Shown here one piece after another: positions 46,431 through 56,202 of a stretch of 64,000 nt of DNA. The position numbers were made by a program, and so were the translations under genes. Numbering within the stretch: the first letter of the stretch is position 1; each line of letters opens with the position of its first letter. The notes beneath the pieces are model-generated. The model was not told the DNA's origin. It saw nothing but the letters and a program-made list of their open reading frames with translations, and searched no databases. This DNA is from Gammaproteobacteria bacterium (GTDB lineage: Bacteria; Pseudomonadota; Gammaproteobacteria; Chromatiales; Chromatiaceae), in contig JAJFJN010000101.1 of the NCBI GenBank assembly GCA_021773975.1, forward strand, positions 1 through 64,000, given 5' to 3'.

Positions 46431-47201
46431 ATGCTAGCAAAGCGTATTATCCCTTGCTTGGATGTGGACAATGGCCGCGTGGTAAAGGGTGTTAAGTTTG
46501 TTGATATCCGTGACGCGGGTGACCCTGTAGAGGTGGCCAGGCGTTATGATCGTGAAGGTGCAGATGAGATTACCTTTCTTGATATTACCGCCAGTTCAGA
46601 TAATCGCGAAACCATTGTGCATGTTGTAGAGCAGGTGGCAAGTGAGGTGTTTATTCCTCTCACAGTCGGTGGTGGGATTCGTACGGTTGATGATGTACGG
46701 CGCATGCTGAATGCAGGTGCAGATAAAGTGGGTATTAATACAGCGGCTGTATTTAATCCTGAATTTGTAAAAGAGGCGACAGATCGCTTTGGGTCACAGT
46801 GCATTGTGGTAGCGATTGATGCCAAATGTGTCAGTGCTGATGGTGAGCCTCTCCGTTGGGAGGTCTTTACTCACGGTGGTCGTAAGTCTGCGGGATTAGA
46901 TGCCATTGAGTGGGCTAAAAAGATGGCTGATTACGGTGCAGGCGAAATTCTATTAACCAGTATGGATCGGGATGGCACTAAGATCGGCTTTGATCTGGAG
47001 CTGACACGGGCGATTAGTCGGGCTGTTTCTATCCCTGTAATAGCCTCTGGTGGTGTTGGGAACCTGGATCACCTGGTTGCAGGTGTAAAAGAGGGTGAAG
47101 CCGATGCCGTATTAGCTGCCAGTATTTTTCATTTTGCAGAATATAGCGTGGGCGAAGCCAAGCAGTATATGGCGGAACGTGGCGTTGAAGTTCGGTTGTA
47201 A
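46431..47201 (+). CDS. hisF: Imidazole glycerol phosphate synthase, cyclase subunit
   Basis: 256-residue TIM barrel forming IGP and AICAR from PRFAR and ammonia. Catalytic Asp in [16 protein letters not shown] and in [11 protein letters not shown]; phosphate loops TVGGGIRT and ASGGVGN. It pairs with HisH. The next gene is hisE, only 12 bases away, where hisI is often found. Confidence 0.96.
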   Translation: MLAKRIIPCLDVDNGRVVKGVKFVDIRDAGDPVEVARRYDREGADEITFLDITASSDNRETIVHVVEQVASEVFIPLTVGGGIRTVDDVRRMLNAGADKVGINTAAVFNPEFVKEATDRFGSQCIVVAIDAKCVSADGEPLRWEVFTHGGRKSAGLDAIEWAKKMADYGAGEILLTSMDRDGTKIGFDLELTRAISRAVSIPVIASGGVGNLDHLVAGVKEGEADAVLAASIFHFAEYSVGEAKQYMAERGVEVRL

Positions 47202-47213
47202 GTGTGAATATAA

Positions 47214-47531
47214 ATGTCTGATACATTAGAGAAACTGGCTGAAGTACTAGAGTCTCGTAAAGGAGCGGCCCCTGATTCATCCTATGTGGCAGGGCTTTAT
47301 GCAAAGGGGCTGGATGCTATCCTTAAAAAAATAGGGGAGGAGGCGACTGAAACCGTCATGGCGGCCAAAGATGGCGATGCAGAAAAAATAGTGTATGAAA
47401 TAGCTGACCTCTGGTTTCACACAATGGTATTGCTTGCTTCACAAGAGTTGAAGCCACAGGATGTATTGCAAGAGTTGGAACGGCGCTTTGGTTTATCTGG
47501 ATTAGACGAGAAGGCACAACGCCTGTCCTAA
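47214..47531 (+). CDS. hisE: Phosphoribosyl-ATP pyrophosphatase
   Basis: 105-residue all-alpha MazG-like pyrophosphohydrolase, monofunctional. Metal-binding motif [17 protein letters not shown] near residue 38 and [14 protein letters not shown]. It hydrolyses PR-ATP to PR-AMP, the second step of histidine synthesis. The cyclohydrolase hisI that acts next is not fused or adjacent. Confidence 0.95.
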   Translation: MSDTLEKLAEVLESRKGAAPDSSYVAGLYAKGLDAILKKIGEEATETVMAAKDGDAEKIVYEIADLWFHTMVLLASQELKPQDVLQELERRFGLSGLDEKAQRLS

Positions 47532-47642
47532 ATGTAGATTTGATGTATTATCAGGTGATCGTGTAAATAGAGTTACAACCGAAATCTTACGGGCTATAAA
47601 TGGCTCCAGTAGATTCCTTCAATTTAGTATGTGGAGAATGCA

Positions 47643-47900
47643 ATGGGTTTTAGCGGCATTAGTATCTGGCAACTGTTAATCGTTTTAGTTATCGTTTTAT
47701 TGGTGTTTGGTACCAAAAGATTGAAAAACATTGGCTCAGACATGGGTAACGCGATTAAAGGTTTTAAAGGCGCAATGAGTGATGCTGGGCAGGAGAAAAA
47801 AGAAGAAACTCCGCCAGAGCAACTGGAAGAATCCAAGCCAGAGAGTGCTGATACCGTGACTGATAATACGGTAAAAAGCAGCGAGAAAGAGAAAGTTTAA
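47643..47900 (+). CDS. tatA: Twin-arginine translocase subunit TatA
   Basis: 85 residues from ATG 47643 ([16 protein letters not shown]), chosen because GGAG lies seven bases upstream; a GTG four codons earlier would bury that site. One N-terminal membrane helix ends in FGTKRL, then the amphipathic helix [14 protein letters not shown] and an acidic tail. TatA oligomers form the translocation path for folded proteins. First of tatABC. Confidence 0.95.
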   Translation: MGFSGISIWQLLIVLVIVLLVFGTKRLKNIGSDMGNAIKGFKGAMSDAGQEKKEETPPEQLEESKPESADTVTDNTVKSSEKEKV

Positions 47901-47906
47901 ACACAA

Positions 47907-48281
47907 ATGTTTGATATTGGATTTTGGGAGCTAGGCCTGATCTCAGTGATTGCGCTGCTGGTTGTGGGGCCAGAGCGCTTGCCAAGTCTTGCCCGCACAA
48001 TTGGTTTATGGCTGGGGAAAGCACGGAGTATGCTGACCAGCATTAAGGATGAGATTGACCGTGAAGTTAAGGTCGATGAGATCAAAAAAGCCGCACAGGA
48101 AGCAGTAAATAATCCAGTTGGAGAGGTTGTTGGGCAAACAATAGACCCGATGCGAACTATCAAACTAGAGACAGAAAAGGTGATGAATGATGCCAAGTCT
48201 CAGTTTGAGAGCAGTAACAAGAATGAAAAGAAGGATGCCGTAAAAGCCGCATCTTCCAATGAGGCCTATGACGACGTCTGA
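47907..48281 (+). CDS. tatB: Twin-arginine translocase subunit TatB
   Basis: 124 residues. N-terminal membrane helix in [20 protein letters not shown] followed by the TatB hallmark [13 protein letters not shown] and a long amphipathic helix. TatB and TatC form the signal-peptide receptor complex. Six bases after tatA; its end overlaps the tatC start by 14 bases. Confidence 0.95.
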   Translation: MFDIGFWELGLISVIALLVVGPERLPSLARTIGLWLGKARSMLTSIKDEIDREVKVDEIKKAAQEAVNNPVGEVVGQTIDPMRTIKLETEKVMNDAKSQFESSNKNEKKDAVKAASSNEAYDDV

Positions 48282-49437
48282 AGATCAAGTTGGGCAGGCA
48301 ACTGCCACCCTGCAAGAGCAACCCTTTGTTAGTCACCTGTTGGAACTTCGCGATAGATTATTGCGCGTGGTTATCGTGGCGTTTGTGATTTTCTTGGTGT
48401 TGTTTCCATTTGCTAATGACTTGTATACGCTGCTTGCAACACCACTGATTAAGCATCTACCTGAAGGAACGGGGATGATTGCTACACGTGTCATTGCTCC
48501 ATTTCTAACACCACTTAAGATGACTTTTGTATTCGCTATCTTTTTAGCGATCCCCTATATTTTGCATCAAATGTGGTCCTTTGTTGCACCAGGCCTCTAT
48601 CGTCATGAAAAGAGGCTTGCGGTGCCTCTGTTAGTTTCCAGTGTCTTCCTGTTTTACTTGGGCATGTCCTTTGCGTATTTTGTCGTATTCCCTTTGCTGT
48701 TTGATATTCTGCCTAGCATGGCTCCAGAGCAGATTACGGTCTCTCCGGATATTACTGACTATTTAGATTTTGTCCTTACCCTATTCTTTGCCTTTGGTGT
48801 GGCTTTTGAAGTGCCAATTGCCACCATTATTTTGGTTTGGATGGGGATTGCTACACCAGAATCGCTAGCAGAAAAGAGACCCTATATTGTTATTGGTGCC
48901 TTTGGCGTAGGGATGTTGTTGACTCCGCCTGATGTGATCTCACAAACCTTGTTGGCAGTCCCTATGTGGATACTGTTTGAGGTAGGGCTTCTCTGTTCGC
49001 GGGCTTTTGTGCGGGATGGGGATGATGAGCCACCACAACCCGGTGCACCACAGCAGGTGGATGAAGATTTGATGTCTGATCTGGGTACACCCAGTGCGGC
49101 ATCTGCTCCTACTTCAAGTGGTGGGGGTGCCTCAACTCAGGCGCAAAATTTTACGCCTCTCACACAAGATGAATTATCGGCGGAGCTTGATCGTATTGAA
49201 GATGCGCAGAATACTGGCGAGCCAAATAAACCAGCAGCACCTAAACCCCCACATTCTGCTGATGTGAAGGCGGCAGGCCTGAATATTAATGCCAAACTCC
49301 GGTTGGTTGCTGATTACCGTGATGAGGCGGATGAAGAGAAAGCCCGTGCATTGCTGTACGAGGTGCTGGCTGATGGTGATGATGATCAGATTCGCGTGGC
49401 AAAAAATATCTTACAGCAGATGGATGGTGATTATTAA
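48268..49437 (+). CDS. tatC: TatC with FimV-like C-terminal extension
   Basis: 389 residues from ATG 48268 ([10 protein letters not shown]), against about 250 for a usual TatC. Residues about 15-250 are a complete six-helix Tat[13 protein letters not shown], the glutamate in the first periplasmic region, [18 protein letters not shown] and [18 protein letters not shown]. An acidic, Ala/Pro/Ser-rich linker (about 255-330, including [15 protein letters not shown]) follows. The last 50 residues, [20 protein letters not shown] and the following [18 protein letters not shown], resemble the TPR-like C-terminal domain of FimV. The tail would be cytoplasmic. No frameshift is needed to join the parts. 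Confidence 0.93.
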   Translation: MTTSEDQVGQATATLQEQPFVSHLLELRDRLLRVVIVAFVIFLVLFPFANDLYTLLATPLIKHLPEGTGMIATRVIAPFLTPLKMTFVFAIFLAIPYILHQMWSFVAPGLYRHEKRLAVPLLVSSVFLFYLGMSFAYFVVFPLLFDILPSMAPEQITVSPDITDYLDFVLTLFFAFGVAFEVPIATIILVWMGIATPESLAEKRPYIVIGAFGVGMLLTPPDVISQTLLAVPMWILFEVGLLCSRAFVRDGDDEPPQPGAPQQVDEDLMSDLGTPSAASAPTSSGGGASTQAQNFTPLTQDELSAELDRIEDAQNTGEPNKPAAPKPPHSADVKAAGLNINAKLRLVADYRDEADEEKARALLYEVLADGDDDQIRVAKNILQQMDGDY

Positions 49438-49444
49438 AAGAGCA

Positions 49445-49795
49445 TCACGCCACGGTGTTTTTTCGCATGCAAGTGCCGTGCAGAAGCGATAGAGTGATCT
49501 CCTCTGGAGAGAGCGAGGCAGGAAAATAAGCGCCTGAGATTTTGGCTCCTCTTATACTGGCACCGTCAAGTTGCGTCATCCTAAAGTCAATGCCACGCAG
49601 ATCAGCCTGCCTTAGATAGCAATGACTCATATCAAGCCCTGCGGCATCTAACCCACGTAGATCCATGTTGCGAAGGTCAGTGCCTACGAGATCACATGCC
49701 TCACCTTTTGTTTTTCTTTCATTAAACTCTTTGATATTTTCATCGCGAAGTAGTTGGTACATAGGATTGGTTTTGATTTCTGGAGCTGGACTCAT
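49445..49795 (-). CDS. Short pentapeptide-repeat protein
   Basis: 116 residues. Residues about 40-85 form pentapeptide repeats of the A(D/N)Lxx type (DLRNMDLRGLDAAGLDMSHC, then LRQADLRGIDF and LDGASIRGA), expected to make a short right-handed beta-helix. The C-terminal part is helical. No signal peptide. It is convergent with tatC, seven bases apart. Function unknown; the repeat number is too small for a gyrase-protecting Qnr-like protein. Confidence 0.8.
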   Translation of the reverse strand: MSPAPEIKTNPMYQLLRDENIKEFNERKTKGEACDLVGTDLRNMDLRGLDAAGLDMSHCYLRQADLRGIDFRMTQLDGASIRGAKISGAYFPASLSPEEITLSLLHGTCMRKNTVA

Positions 49796-49942
49796 ATTCT
49801 TCTGCCTTTGAAAGTATTAAAACAATCGTTTATGCCTAAATTGTAGTGTAATTAAACAATTATGGCAGGTTTATCTCATAGCTTATTGATTTTGCTATTT
49901 AATAAAAAAGCTTGTTTATAACAACAGGTCATTATTATAAGT

Positions 49943-51952
49943 TCAATTATCCAGTATAGCTCTGAGATTGGCTAAATGAGCTGTGCCACGTTCCTGCTTT
50001 TCTTCCTGTGATAACTGGTTATCGCGTCCTACCCAGATGATATCCTCTTCGGGTAACTCACTTAGAAAACGGCTGGGTTCGCACCGAACCAGCTCTCCAA
50101 ATTGCTTGCGCTTAGCTGCAAAGGTGATGGTAAGAGTTCGTTGTGCGCGGGTGATTCCAACATAGGCGAGACGACGCTCCTCCTCAATATTATCATCTTC
50201 AATACTGCTGCGATGGGGTAGAAGCTCCTCTTCCATGCCAACTAAAAACACGTGTGGAAATTCCAGCCCTTTGGCTGAATGTAAAGTTAGAAGGTGAACC
50301 TGATCATTTTCTTCTTCGTTATCCTGATTTTCTAGAATATCCATCAGTGTGAGGTGATTGACTATCTCTGCCAGGGTTTTTCCTTTATGACTTCCTTTGC
50401 TTAGGGTATCAAGCCATTTAATCAGATCTGTGACATTCTCCATGCGGCGTTCAGCGACTCGATCGCTACTGCTGGTTTCACATAGCCAATTCTCGTAGGC
50501 TGCTTCCTGAATTAGATCCTGTGCAACGCTTGCTGGATTGTCATTTTCAGCACGTTGATGAAAGTGGCTGATCCACTGGCTAAATGCGGTTAATTTTTCC
50601 TGAGCACGCTTTGAGAGTACCTGCTCTAACCCAAACTCCCCACAAGCTTGCAGCAAGGTGGTTTGGCGTTCATGGGCATAGCCAGACAATTTCTCCAGTG
50701 TTGATGGGCCAATCTCTCGGCGAGGAATATTAACAATGCGTAGAAATGCCGCATCATCATCGGGGTTTGCCAGTAACCGTAGATAGGCCATGACATCTTT
50801 AATTTCGGTGCGTGAAAAGAAGGAGGTGCCACCACTGAGAAAGTAGGGAATGCTGTTCTCACGTAATATCTTTTCAAAAATGCGTGCTTGATGATTGCCT
50901 CGGTAGAGGATGGCGTAATCACCGTGTTTGGTCGCTTTCGTAAAACGATGGTGCAGTATCTCAGAGACAACCTTTTGTGCCTCATGCTCTTCGTTTTTGC
51001 ACTCTATGATTCTGATAGGATCGCCTAGACCCAGTTCACTCCAGAGCTTTTTTTCAAAGACATGGGGGTTGTTTTTAATCAGTAGGTTGGCGCTACGTAG
51101 GATACGACCTGATGAACGGTAATTTTGCTCAAGTTTTACCACTTTTAAATGGGGGAAATCCTCTTTTAATCGCCCAAGGTTTTCTGGTCGTGCACCGCGC
51201 CAGGCGTAGATGGATTGGTCGTCGTCGCCCACGGCGGTAAAGGGTGTGTGTTGGCCTACCAGTAGTCTGACCAGCTCATATTGGCAGGTGTTTGTGTCCT
51301 GGTATTCATCAACCAGCATGTGCCGAATGCGGTGTTGCCAACGCTCCAGAGCCTCTGGGTGTTGGCGAAGAAGTTGCACAGGCAGCAGAATGAGATCATC
51401 GAAGTCGACGGCATTGTAGGCGAGCATTGCGCGCTGATATTGGGCATAAAGCAGCGCTGTTTTTGTCTCGGTCTCATTTTGAGCATGAGAGAAGGCCTGC
51501 TCAGGAGAGCGTTGATCATTCTTCCAGCTGGATATCTGCCATAGACTATTGCGAGCCGTATCATCTTCTCCATTGGCTGCTTTACGGAGAAGCTCTTTAA
51601 GCAGTGTCTCGGCATCTTGTGCATCGTAGATTGAAAAGCCAGGCCTGTATCCCATTAACTTACATTCGCGGCGCAGTATGTTTAGTCCCAGCGTGTGGAA
51701 GGTTGAGATGCTGAGACCTCGGGTGTCCACTCCTTTAAGTAGGCTGTCGACACGAGATTTCATCTCTCGTGATGCTTTATTTGTGAAAGTAACAGCAGTG
51801 ATATTGCGAGGTGAAACTCCGCATTTCTCAATTAGATAGGCAATCTTGCTGGTGATAACGCGTGTTTTTCCACTTCCAGCACCAGCTAGCACTAGTAGTG
51901 GGCCACTAATGTACGACATCGCCTCATGTTGATGGGGATTTAATTTAAACAC
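49943..51952 (-). CDS. rep: ATP-dependent DNA helicase Rep
   Basis: 669-residue SF1A 3'-5' helicase, close to E. coli Rep (673). The start is GTG at 51952 (MFKLNPHQHEAMSYI). Motif I is LAGAGSGKTRVI, motif Ia TFTNKASREMKSRV, motif II DEYQDTN, motif III GDDDQSIYAWRGA, motif IV LEQNYRSS, and motif V/VI LLTLHSAKGLEF and VGITRAQRTL. It helps forks through protein barriers and in restart. Length and N-terminus separate it from UvrD. Confidence 0.95.
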   Translation of the reverse strand: MFKLNPHQHEAMSYISGPLLVLAGAGSGKTRVITSKIAYLIEKCGVSPRNITAVTFTNKASREMKSRVDSLLKGVDTRGLSISTFHTLGLNILRRECKLMGYRPGFSIYDAQDAETLLKELLRKAANGEDDTARNSLWQISSWKNDQRSPEQAFSHAQNETETKTALLYAQYQRAMLAYNAVDFDDLILLPVQLLRQHPEALERWQHRIRHMLVDEYQDTNTCQYELVRLLVGQHTPFTAVGDDDQSIYAWRGARPENLGRLKEDFPHLKVVKLEQNYRSSGRILRSANLLIKNNPHVFEKKLWSELGLGDPIRIIECKNEEHEAQKVVSEILHHRFTKATKHGDYAILYRGNHQARIFEKILRENSIPYFLSGGTSFFSRTEIKDVMAYLRLLANPDDDAAFLRIVNIPRREIGPSTLEKLSGYAHERQTTLLQACGEFGLEQVLSKRAQEKLTAFSQWISHFHQRAENDNPASVAQDLIQEAAYENWLCETSSSDRVAERRMENVTDLIKWLDTLSKGSHKGKTLAEIVNHLTLMDILENQDNEEENDQVHLLTLHSAKGLEFPHVFLVGMEEELLPHRSSIEDDNIEEERRLAYVGITRAQRTLTITFAAKRKQFGELVRCEPSRFLSELPEEDIIWVGRDNQLSQEEKQERGTAHLANLRAILDN

Positions 51953-52175
51953 AGACGTTTATGCCTGGAACTGAATCAGGTGGTGAATACATAGAGGGTA
52001 TGGCTGGTTGTAGGTTTGTGATGAAATTGCATTATAAAATTCAGATTTATTATAGCTGGGCTAAAGCGTGGAGTGGGCATGAATTTCACATAGTTGGGAA
52101 TTTGTTTTTTAATATGGAAAGAGGAGCGGAAATTCTGCTCAAACTGTAATAAAATCCGCACCCAGGAATAATTTT

Positions 52176-52189
52176 GCGATAGCTATCGC
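52176..52189. other. Perfect 14-bp palindrome
   Basis: GCGATAGCTATCGC, fully self-complementary, 28 bases before the DUF2782 gene in the 264-base rep-DUF2782 gap. It could be an operator or a repeated chromosomal motif. The rest of the gap shows no convincing gene; a 62-codon frame at 51961-52149 has no recognisable features. Confidence 0.45.
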
Positions 52190-52216
52190 TCCCCAACGAT
52201 CTGGGCGGTTATTGAA

Positions 52217-52561
52217 ATGAAAAAACTAATTAACTTGGGTTTGCTGCTGCTTTTGGTTGCTTTACCTCTGGCTGCTGAAGAGACGGCGGGAGAGCCGGCT
52301 ATTGCGCCTGAACCACCGGAGTTACCGCCACAGGTTGAGAGTGGTGAGGCGCTGGAGCCGGAAGTTACCATTATTAAATCAGAAGAAAAGACAGTAGAAG
52401 AGTACCGTCTTGATGGAAAACTGGTGATGGTAAAAATCACCCCAGCAGCAGGGAAGCCATACTATCTTGTTGATTCTGATGGTAATGGCACCCTGGATAC
52501 TCAGGAAAATGACCCAAGAAGTGCGAGTGTTCAGCAGTGGGTGATTTTTAGCTGGAAGTGA
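52217..52561 (+). CDS. DUF2782-family periplasmic protein
   Basis: 114 residues. Signal peptide MKKLINLGLLLLLVALPLAA, an acidic Pro/Glu-rich segment (about 24-50), then the conserved core ITIIKSEEKTVEEYR-like region and PYYLVDSDGNGTLDT. DUF2782 genes usually lie just before thrB in gammaproteobacteria, as here. Function unknown. The DxDGNGxLD-like stretch recalls a calcium loop but is too short to claim. Confidence 0.85.
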   Translation: MKKLINLGLLLLLVALPLAAEETAGEPAIAPEPPELPPQVESGEALEPEVTIIKSEEKTVEEYRLDGKLVMVKITPAAGKPYYLVDSDGNGTLDTQENDPRSASVQQWVIFSWK

Positions 52562-52625
52562 TTCCTGCTGTACCTTCAATGAACCTGCATTTGATCTCTT
52601 ACTAACAATAACCGAGCGGAACCTA

Positions 52626-53576
52626 ATGTCCGTCTACACCAGAGTTGAGCGCGAGCAGCTTGAAACATTTCTAGCAAATTACGATCTGGGCGCTCTGGTA
52701 GAGCAGCAGGGTATCTCTGATGGCATTGAGAATACCAACTACTTTGTGACTACCACCAAAGGCAGGTATGTTCTTACCCTATTTGAATCGCTTAGTGCAG
52801 AAGAGTTGCCATTCTTTCTTGATCTGATGGCTTTTCTGGCAGATAACAATGTACCCAGTGCCTCCCCGTTGGCTGATAATAATGGCTGTTATCTTCGTGT
52901 GCTTAATGATCGCCCTGCGGCATTGGTTGAGCGCTTAACAGGTGCTTGGGTTCCTGCACCCTCTGTAGCGCAGTGTGCTGCTTTAGGCGCTGTATTGGGC
53001 CGCTCAAATCGTGTAGGGCAGTCGTTTAAAGGGCGGCGTGCAAATACGCGTGGTCCTCATTGGTGGCGAGTGGTCTCAGAGCAGCTGATGGAAAAACTTT
53101 CTGAGACAGATGCCAAAATGTTGCAAGATGAGCTGGCTTATCAGTCCAGTCATCGGTTGGATGAGTTACCTAGAGGGGTAATTCATGCAGATCTATTTCG
53201 GGATAACGCGTTATTTCAAGGTGATGAGCTCACAGGTGTGATCGATTTCTATTATGCTTGTACCGATGTGCTGCTCTATGACTTGGCCGTTACCGTAAAT
53301 GATTGGTGCTCAAATGAAGATGGGACGCTGGATGAGGCGCGCACCTTGGCCATGTTGCAAGCCTACAATACTGAACGCCCGCTGACAGATCAGGAGCATG
53401 TATGCTGGCCAGTCATGTTGCGTGCAGGTGCACTGCGCTTTTGGCTGTCACGTTTGCAAGACAAGCTCTTTCCACGACCTGGCGAAATGACCCACATCAA
53501 AAATCCAGATGAGTACGCACGAGTCTTGCGAGACCGCATTGCATGTAGTGAAAAAAACAGCCTTCCCTGGGTCTGA
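52626..53576 (+). CDS. thrB: Homoserine kinase (APH-like ThrB)
   Basis: 316 residues of the aminoglycoside-phosphotransferase fold, the Pseudomonas-type homoserine kinase rather than the GHMP type of E. coli. ISDGIENTNYFVTT is the nucleotide loop, GVIHADLFRDNALF the catalytic Brenner loop with Asp and Asn, and GVIDFYYACTD the metal Asp. It phosphorylates homoserine for threonine synthesis. The DUF2782 neighbour supports the call. Confidence 0.93.
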   Translation: MSVYTRVEREQLETFLANYDLGALVEQQGISDGIENTNYFVTTTKGRYVLTLFESLSAEELPFFLDLMAFLADNNVPSASPLADNNGCYLRVLNDRPAALVERLTGAWVPAPSVAQCAALGAVLGRSNRVGQSFKGRRANTRGPHWWRVVSEQLMEKLSETDAKMLQDELAYQSSHRLDELPRGVIHADLFRDNALFQGDELTGVIDFYYACTDVLLYDLAVTVNDWCSNEDGTLDEARTLAMLQAYNTERPLTDQEHVCWPVMLRAGALRFWLSRLQDKLFPRPGEMTHIKNPDEYARVLRDRIACSEKNSLPWV

Positions 53577-53590
53577 TTCTCCATTTTTTT

Positions 53591-54154
53591 ATGCATTCGT
53601 TTAATGGCTCTCTTTTGCGCTGTGCCCGGCTTCTTGAATCTATAAGCGAGTGGGTTGGCCGAACAGCATCCTGGCTTTCACTACTAATGGTGCTGGTCAC
53701 CTTTGCGGTTGTGGTATTGCGCTATGCCTTTGATTTGGGGTGGATTGCCATGCAGGAATCCATTACCTATATGCATGCAGTGCTGTTTCTCACAGGTGCG
53801 GCCTATACGCTACGCCATCAAGGGCATGTGCGGGTGGATATCTTCTACCGTCGTTTTTCTATACAAACCCAGGCATGGGTTGATCTGTTTGGCACCCTGT
53901 TTTTGTTGATGCCTGTCTGCCTGTTTATCTTCTTTGTTAGTTGGGGCTATGTTGCAGACTCCTGGTCACTGTTTGAGGGATCACGTGAAGCCGGTGGTTT
54001 GGATGGAGTCTTTCTGCTTAAGAGTATGATTTTGGTAATGACTGGGCTTCTGGTGTTGCAGGGCGTTGCCATTCTATTGCGCTGCAAACTGTTATTGGGT
54101 GGTTATATTGAGCACCTCTATGACCGTGAGGATTTTCCAGAGGATGGCATCTGA
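53591..54154 (+). CDS. TRAP transporter small permease (DctQ)
   Basis: 187-residue inner-membrane protein with four helices. The segment WIAMQESITYMHAVLFLTGA and the basic loop RHQGHVRVDIFYRRF match DctQ. It pairs with the large permease in the next gene, whose ATG overlaps its TGA by one base. The family imports carboxylates or related solutes with sodium and a periplasmic binding protein. No binding protein is encoded in the flanking genes. Confidence 0.92.
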   Translation: MHSFNGSLLRCARLLESISEWVGRTASWLSLLMVLVTFAVVVLRYAFDLGWIAMQESITYMHAVLFLTGAAYTLRHQGHVRVDIFYRRFSIQTQAWVDLFGTLFLLMPVCLFIFFVSWGYVADSWSLFEGSREAGGLDGVFLLKSMILVMTGLLVLQGVAILLRCKLLLGGYIEHLYDREDFPEDGI

Positions 54155-55539
54155 TGGCAGAATTTCTACCATTGTTGATGTTTCTCTGCGCCTGCTTAGT
54201 GCTGCTACTGGGATACCCGGTGGCTTTTTCACTGGCAGGAACTGCCCTTGCGTTTGCTTGGGTTGGAGGCATGACAGGTTACTTTGATTCGGCTTTTTTG
54301 TATGCGCTACCGAATCGACTCTATGGCATCATGACCAATCAGACGCTGATTGCTGTGCCGCTGTTTGTGTTCATGGGTGTCATGTTGGAGCGCTCCCGTG
54401 TGGCTGAAAACCTGTTGGATACGATGGCATCTCTGTTTGGGCCACTGCGGGGTGGATTGGGTATCTCCGTAACGTTGGTCGGCATGCTACTAGCGGCAAG
54501 CACAGGTATTGTTGGTGCAACCGTTGTTACCATGGGGTTGCTCTCTTTGCCAACTATGCTGCGTCGTAATTATGATCCGGCATTTGCTGCGGGAACAATT
54601 TGTGCCTCTGGTACCTTGGGTCAGATTATCCCCCCCTCCATTGTATTGGTCTTGCTGGGTGATGTGCTCTCATCGGCCTACCAACAGGCGCAGTTGGATA
54701 TGGGTATCTTCTCACCCGATACCGTTTCAGTGGGCGACCTCTTTATTGGGGCATTGATACCCGGCCTGCTATTGGTGCTGCTTTATATGCTCTACCAAAT
54801 AGGCGTGGCTTTTTTTAAGCCGACTGCAGCACCTGCTATTCCCATCGAAGAGCGGAAGCAAAATAGTGCGGCGCTATGGGGGAAAGTAGTTAAGGTCTTG
54901 CTGCCACCGCTGTTGTTGATTGTGGCTGTGCTGGGCTCAATTTTGGGCGGCTTGGCGACACCGACAGAGGCATCTTCTGTGGGTGCTATTGGAGCCATTC
55001 TACTTGCCGCATCTCAGCGGCAACTGAATTTTTCCACTTTGCGTGAAGTAATGCAAAATACCACCCGCGTGACGAGTATGGTATTCCTGATTTTTATTGG
55101 GGCGGCAATCTTCTCCCTGGTGTTTCGAGGTTTTGAGGGCGATGAGCTGGTAACAGATCTTCTCTCTGATCTGCCGGGTGGTGTTTTTAGTGCCGTGTTG
55201 ATTGTTATGTTGATTATGTTTTTGTTGGGTTTTATCTTAGATTTTATTGAGATCACCTTTGTTGTTGTTCCGATTGTTGGACCTATTCTGCTTGCCATGG
55301 GGCTCGATCCTGTCTGGTTGGGCGTGATGATTGCTATTAATCTACAGACCTCATTTTTAACCCCTCCCTTTGGTTTTGCACTCTTTTATCTGCGAGGTGT
55401 GGCTCCAGCAGAGATCACAACTGGGCAGATCTATCGTGGGGTTGCCCCTTTTATTGTCATCCAGCTCTTTATGCTCGGGCTGTTGGCTTGGCAACCTGGG
55501 CTTGCAACCTGGTTACCAAAGGTTGTTTATGGTGGGTAG
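54154..55539 (+). CDS. TRAP transporter large permease (DctM)
   Basis: 461-residue membrane protein with about 12-13 helices. Diagnostic stretches are FVFMGVMLERSRVAENLLDT, GATVVTMGLLSLPTMLRRNY, SGTLGQIIPPSIVLVLLGD and GGLATPTEASSVGAIGA. Loops near residues 175-200 and 230-245 are longer than in C4-dicarboxylate DctM and fit the group of 450-plus residues. Substrate unknown. Convergent with the lipoprotein gene 22 bases downstream. Confidence 0.93.
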   Translation: MAEFLPLLMFLCACLVLLLGYPVAFSLAGTALAFAWVGGMTGYFDSAFLYALPNRLYGIMTNQTLIAVPLFVFMGVMLERSRVAENLLDTMASLFGPLRGGLGISVTLVGMLLAASTGIVGATVVTMGLLSLPTMLRRNYDPAFAAGTICASGTLGQIIPPSIVLVLLGDVLSSAYQQAQLDMGIFSPDTVSVGDLFIGALIPGLLLVLLYMLYQIGVAFFKPTAAPAIPIEERKQNSAALWGKVVKVLLPPLLLIVAVLGSILGGLATPTEASSVGAIGAILLAASQRQLNFSTLREVMQNTTRVTSMVFLIFIGAAIFSLVFRGFEGDELVTDLLSDLPGGVFSAVLIVMLIMFLLGFILDFIEITFVVVPIVGPILLAMGLDPVWLGVMIAINLQTSFLTPPFGFALFYLRGVAPAEITTGQIYRGVAPFIVIQLFMLGLLAWQPGLATWLPKVVYGG

Positions 55540-55561
55540 TGGCCTCAGTTTTTTATGGTCA

Positions 55562-56038
55562 CTAATTAGGCGTAGAAAGAAAGGTTACAATATCGTCTGC
55601 ATGTACCCATGCCATGGCTTTTTCTCCATAAGCCATTGAACTGCTTGTGAAAACAGTTGACTCCCCAATTACTTCATTTGTATCTATATTAATAACTTGA
55701 ATCGTTGATTTGACTTCATCTGCTCCTGCAAGTGTCCCCATTACTGCACGGGAAGCCTCTCCTTTAATAGCGTATCCAGTTATTTGAACACGAACTTTCT
55801 GCGTGGCATTTTTGTTTGGGTACAACGAAAGCTCAGATAGATACTGCTGTAGATTATTAGATAGTGAGCCCATGAAACTGCTTGATGCCATTGTCTCTCC
55901 TGCTCTAATGTTTATGAGGGTATATCCCCCTTTTTCACTGTCTGTAATTAGCTTATTAGGGATTGGTTTGTGAATATCAATATTGGCACCACATGCAGAT
56001 AGAGTGATGAAGAGAAAAGATAATATGATATGTTTCAT
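55562..56038 (-). CDS. Putative lipoprotein, unknown function
   Basis: 158 residues. Lipoprotein signal with LSAC lipobox (MKHIILSFLFITLSAC, Cys16). Mature part has a small glycine-rich hydrophobic stretch (AVMGTLAGADEV) and beta-rich ends (KSTIQVINIDTNEVIGES). No domain recognised. It stands alone; the 201-base gap upstream holds its promoter and that of the divergent glycosyltransferase genes. Confidence 0.75.
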   Translation of the reverse strand: MKHIILSFLFITLSACGANIDIHKPIPNKLITDSEKGGYTLINIRAGETMASSSFMGSLSNNLQQYLSELSLYPNKNATQKVRVQITGYAIKGEASRAVMGTLAGADEVKSTIQVINIDTNEVIGESTVFTSSSMAYGEKAMAWVHADDIVTFLSTPN

Positions 56039-56202
56039 TGCGGTGTGTTCCCTAAAAGAATAATTTCATCATCTGAATTCAATCCATGAATTAGCAGGCT
56101 TGAGAGATGACCTAAGATTGCCTCTTTTATTTAAAAAGCAAAAGAAACATAACTGCTATTCTATATATCGGTATTATTAAAGCAGTACTTTAGTAAAGAG
56201 TT

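Noticed and set aside
51961-52149. 62-codon plus-strand frame between rep and DUF2782
   Set aside because: No ribosome-binding site, domain or signal; the complementary strand is open over the same stretch, which suggests low-information DNA.
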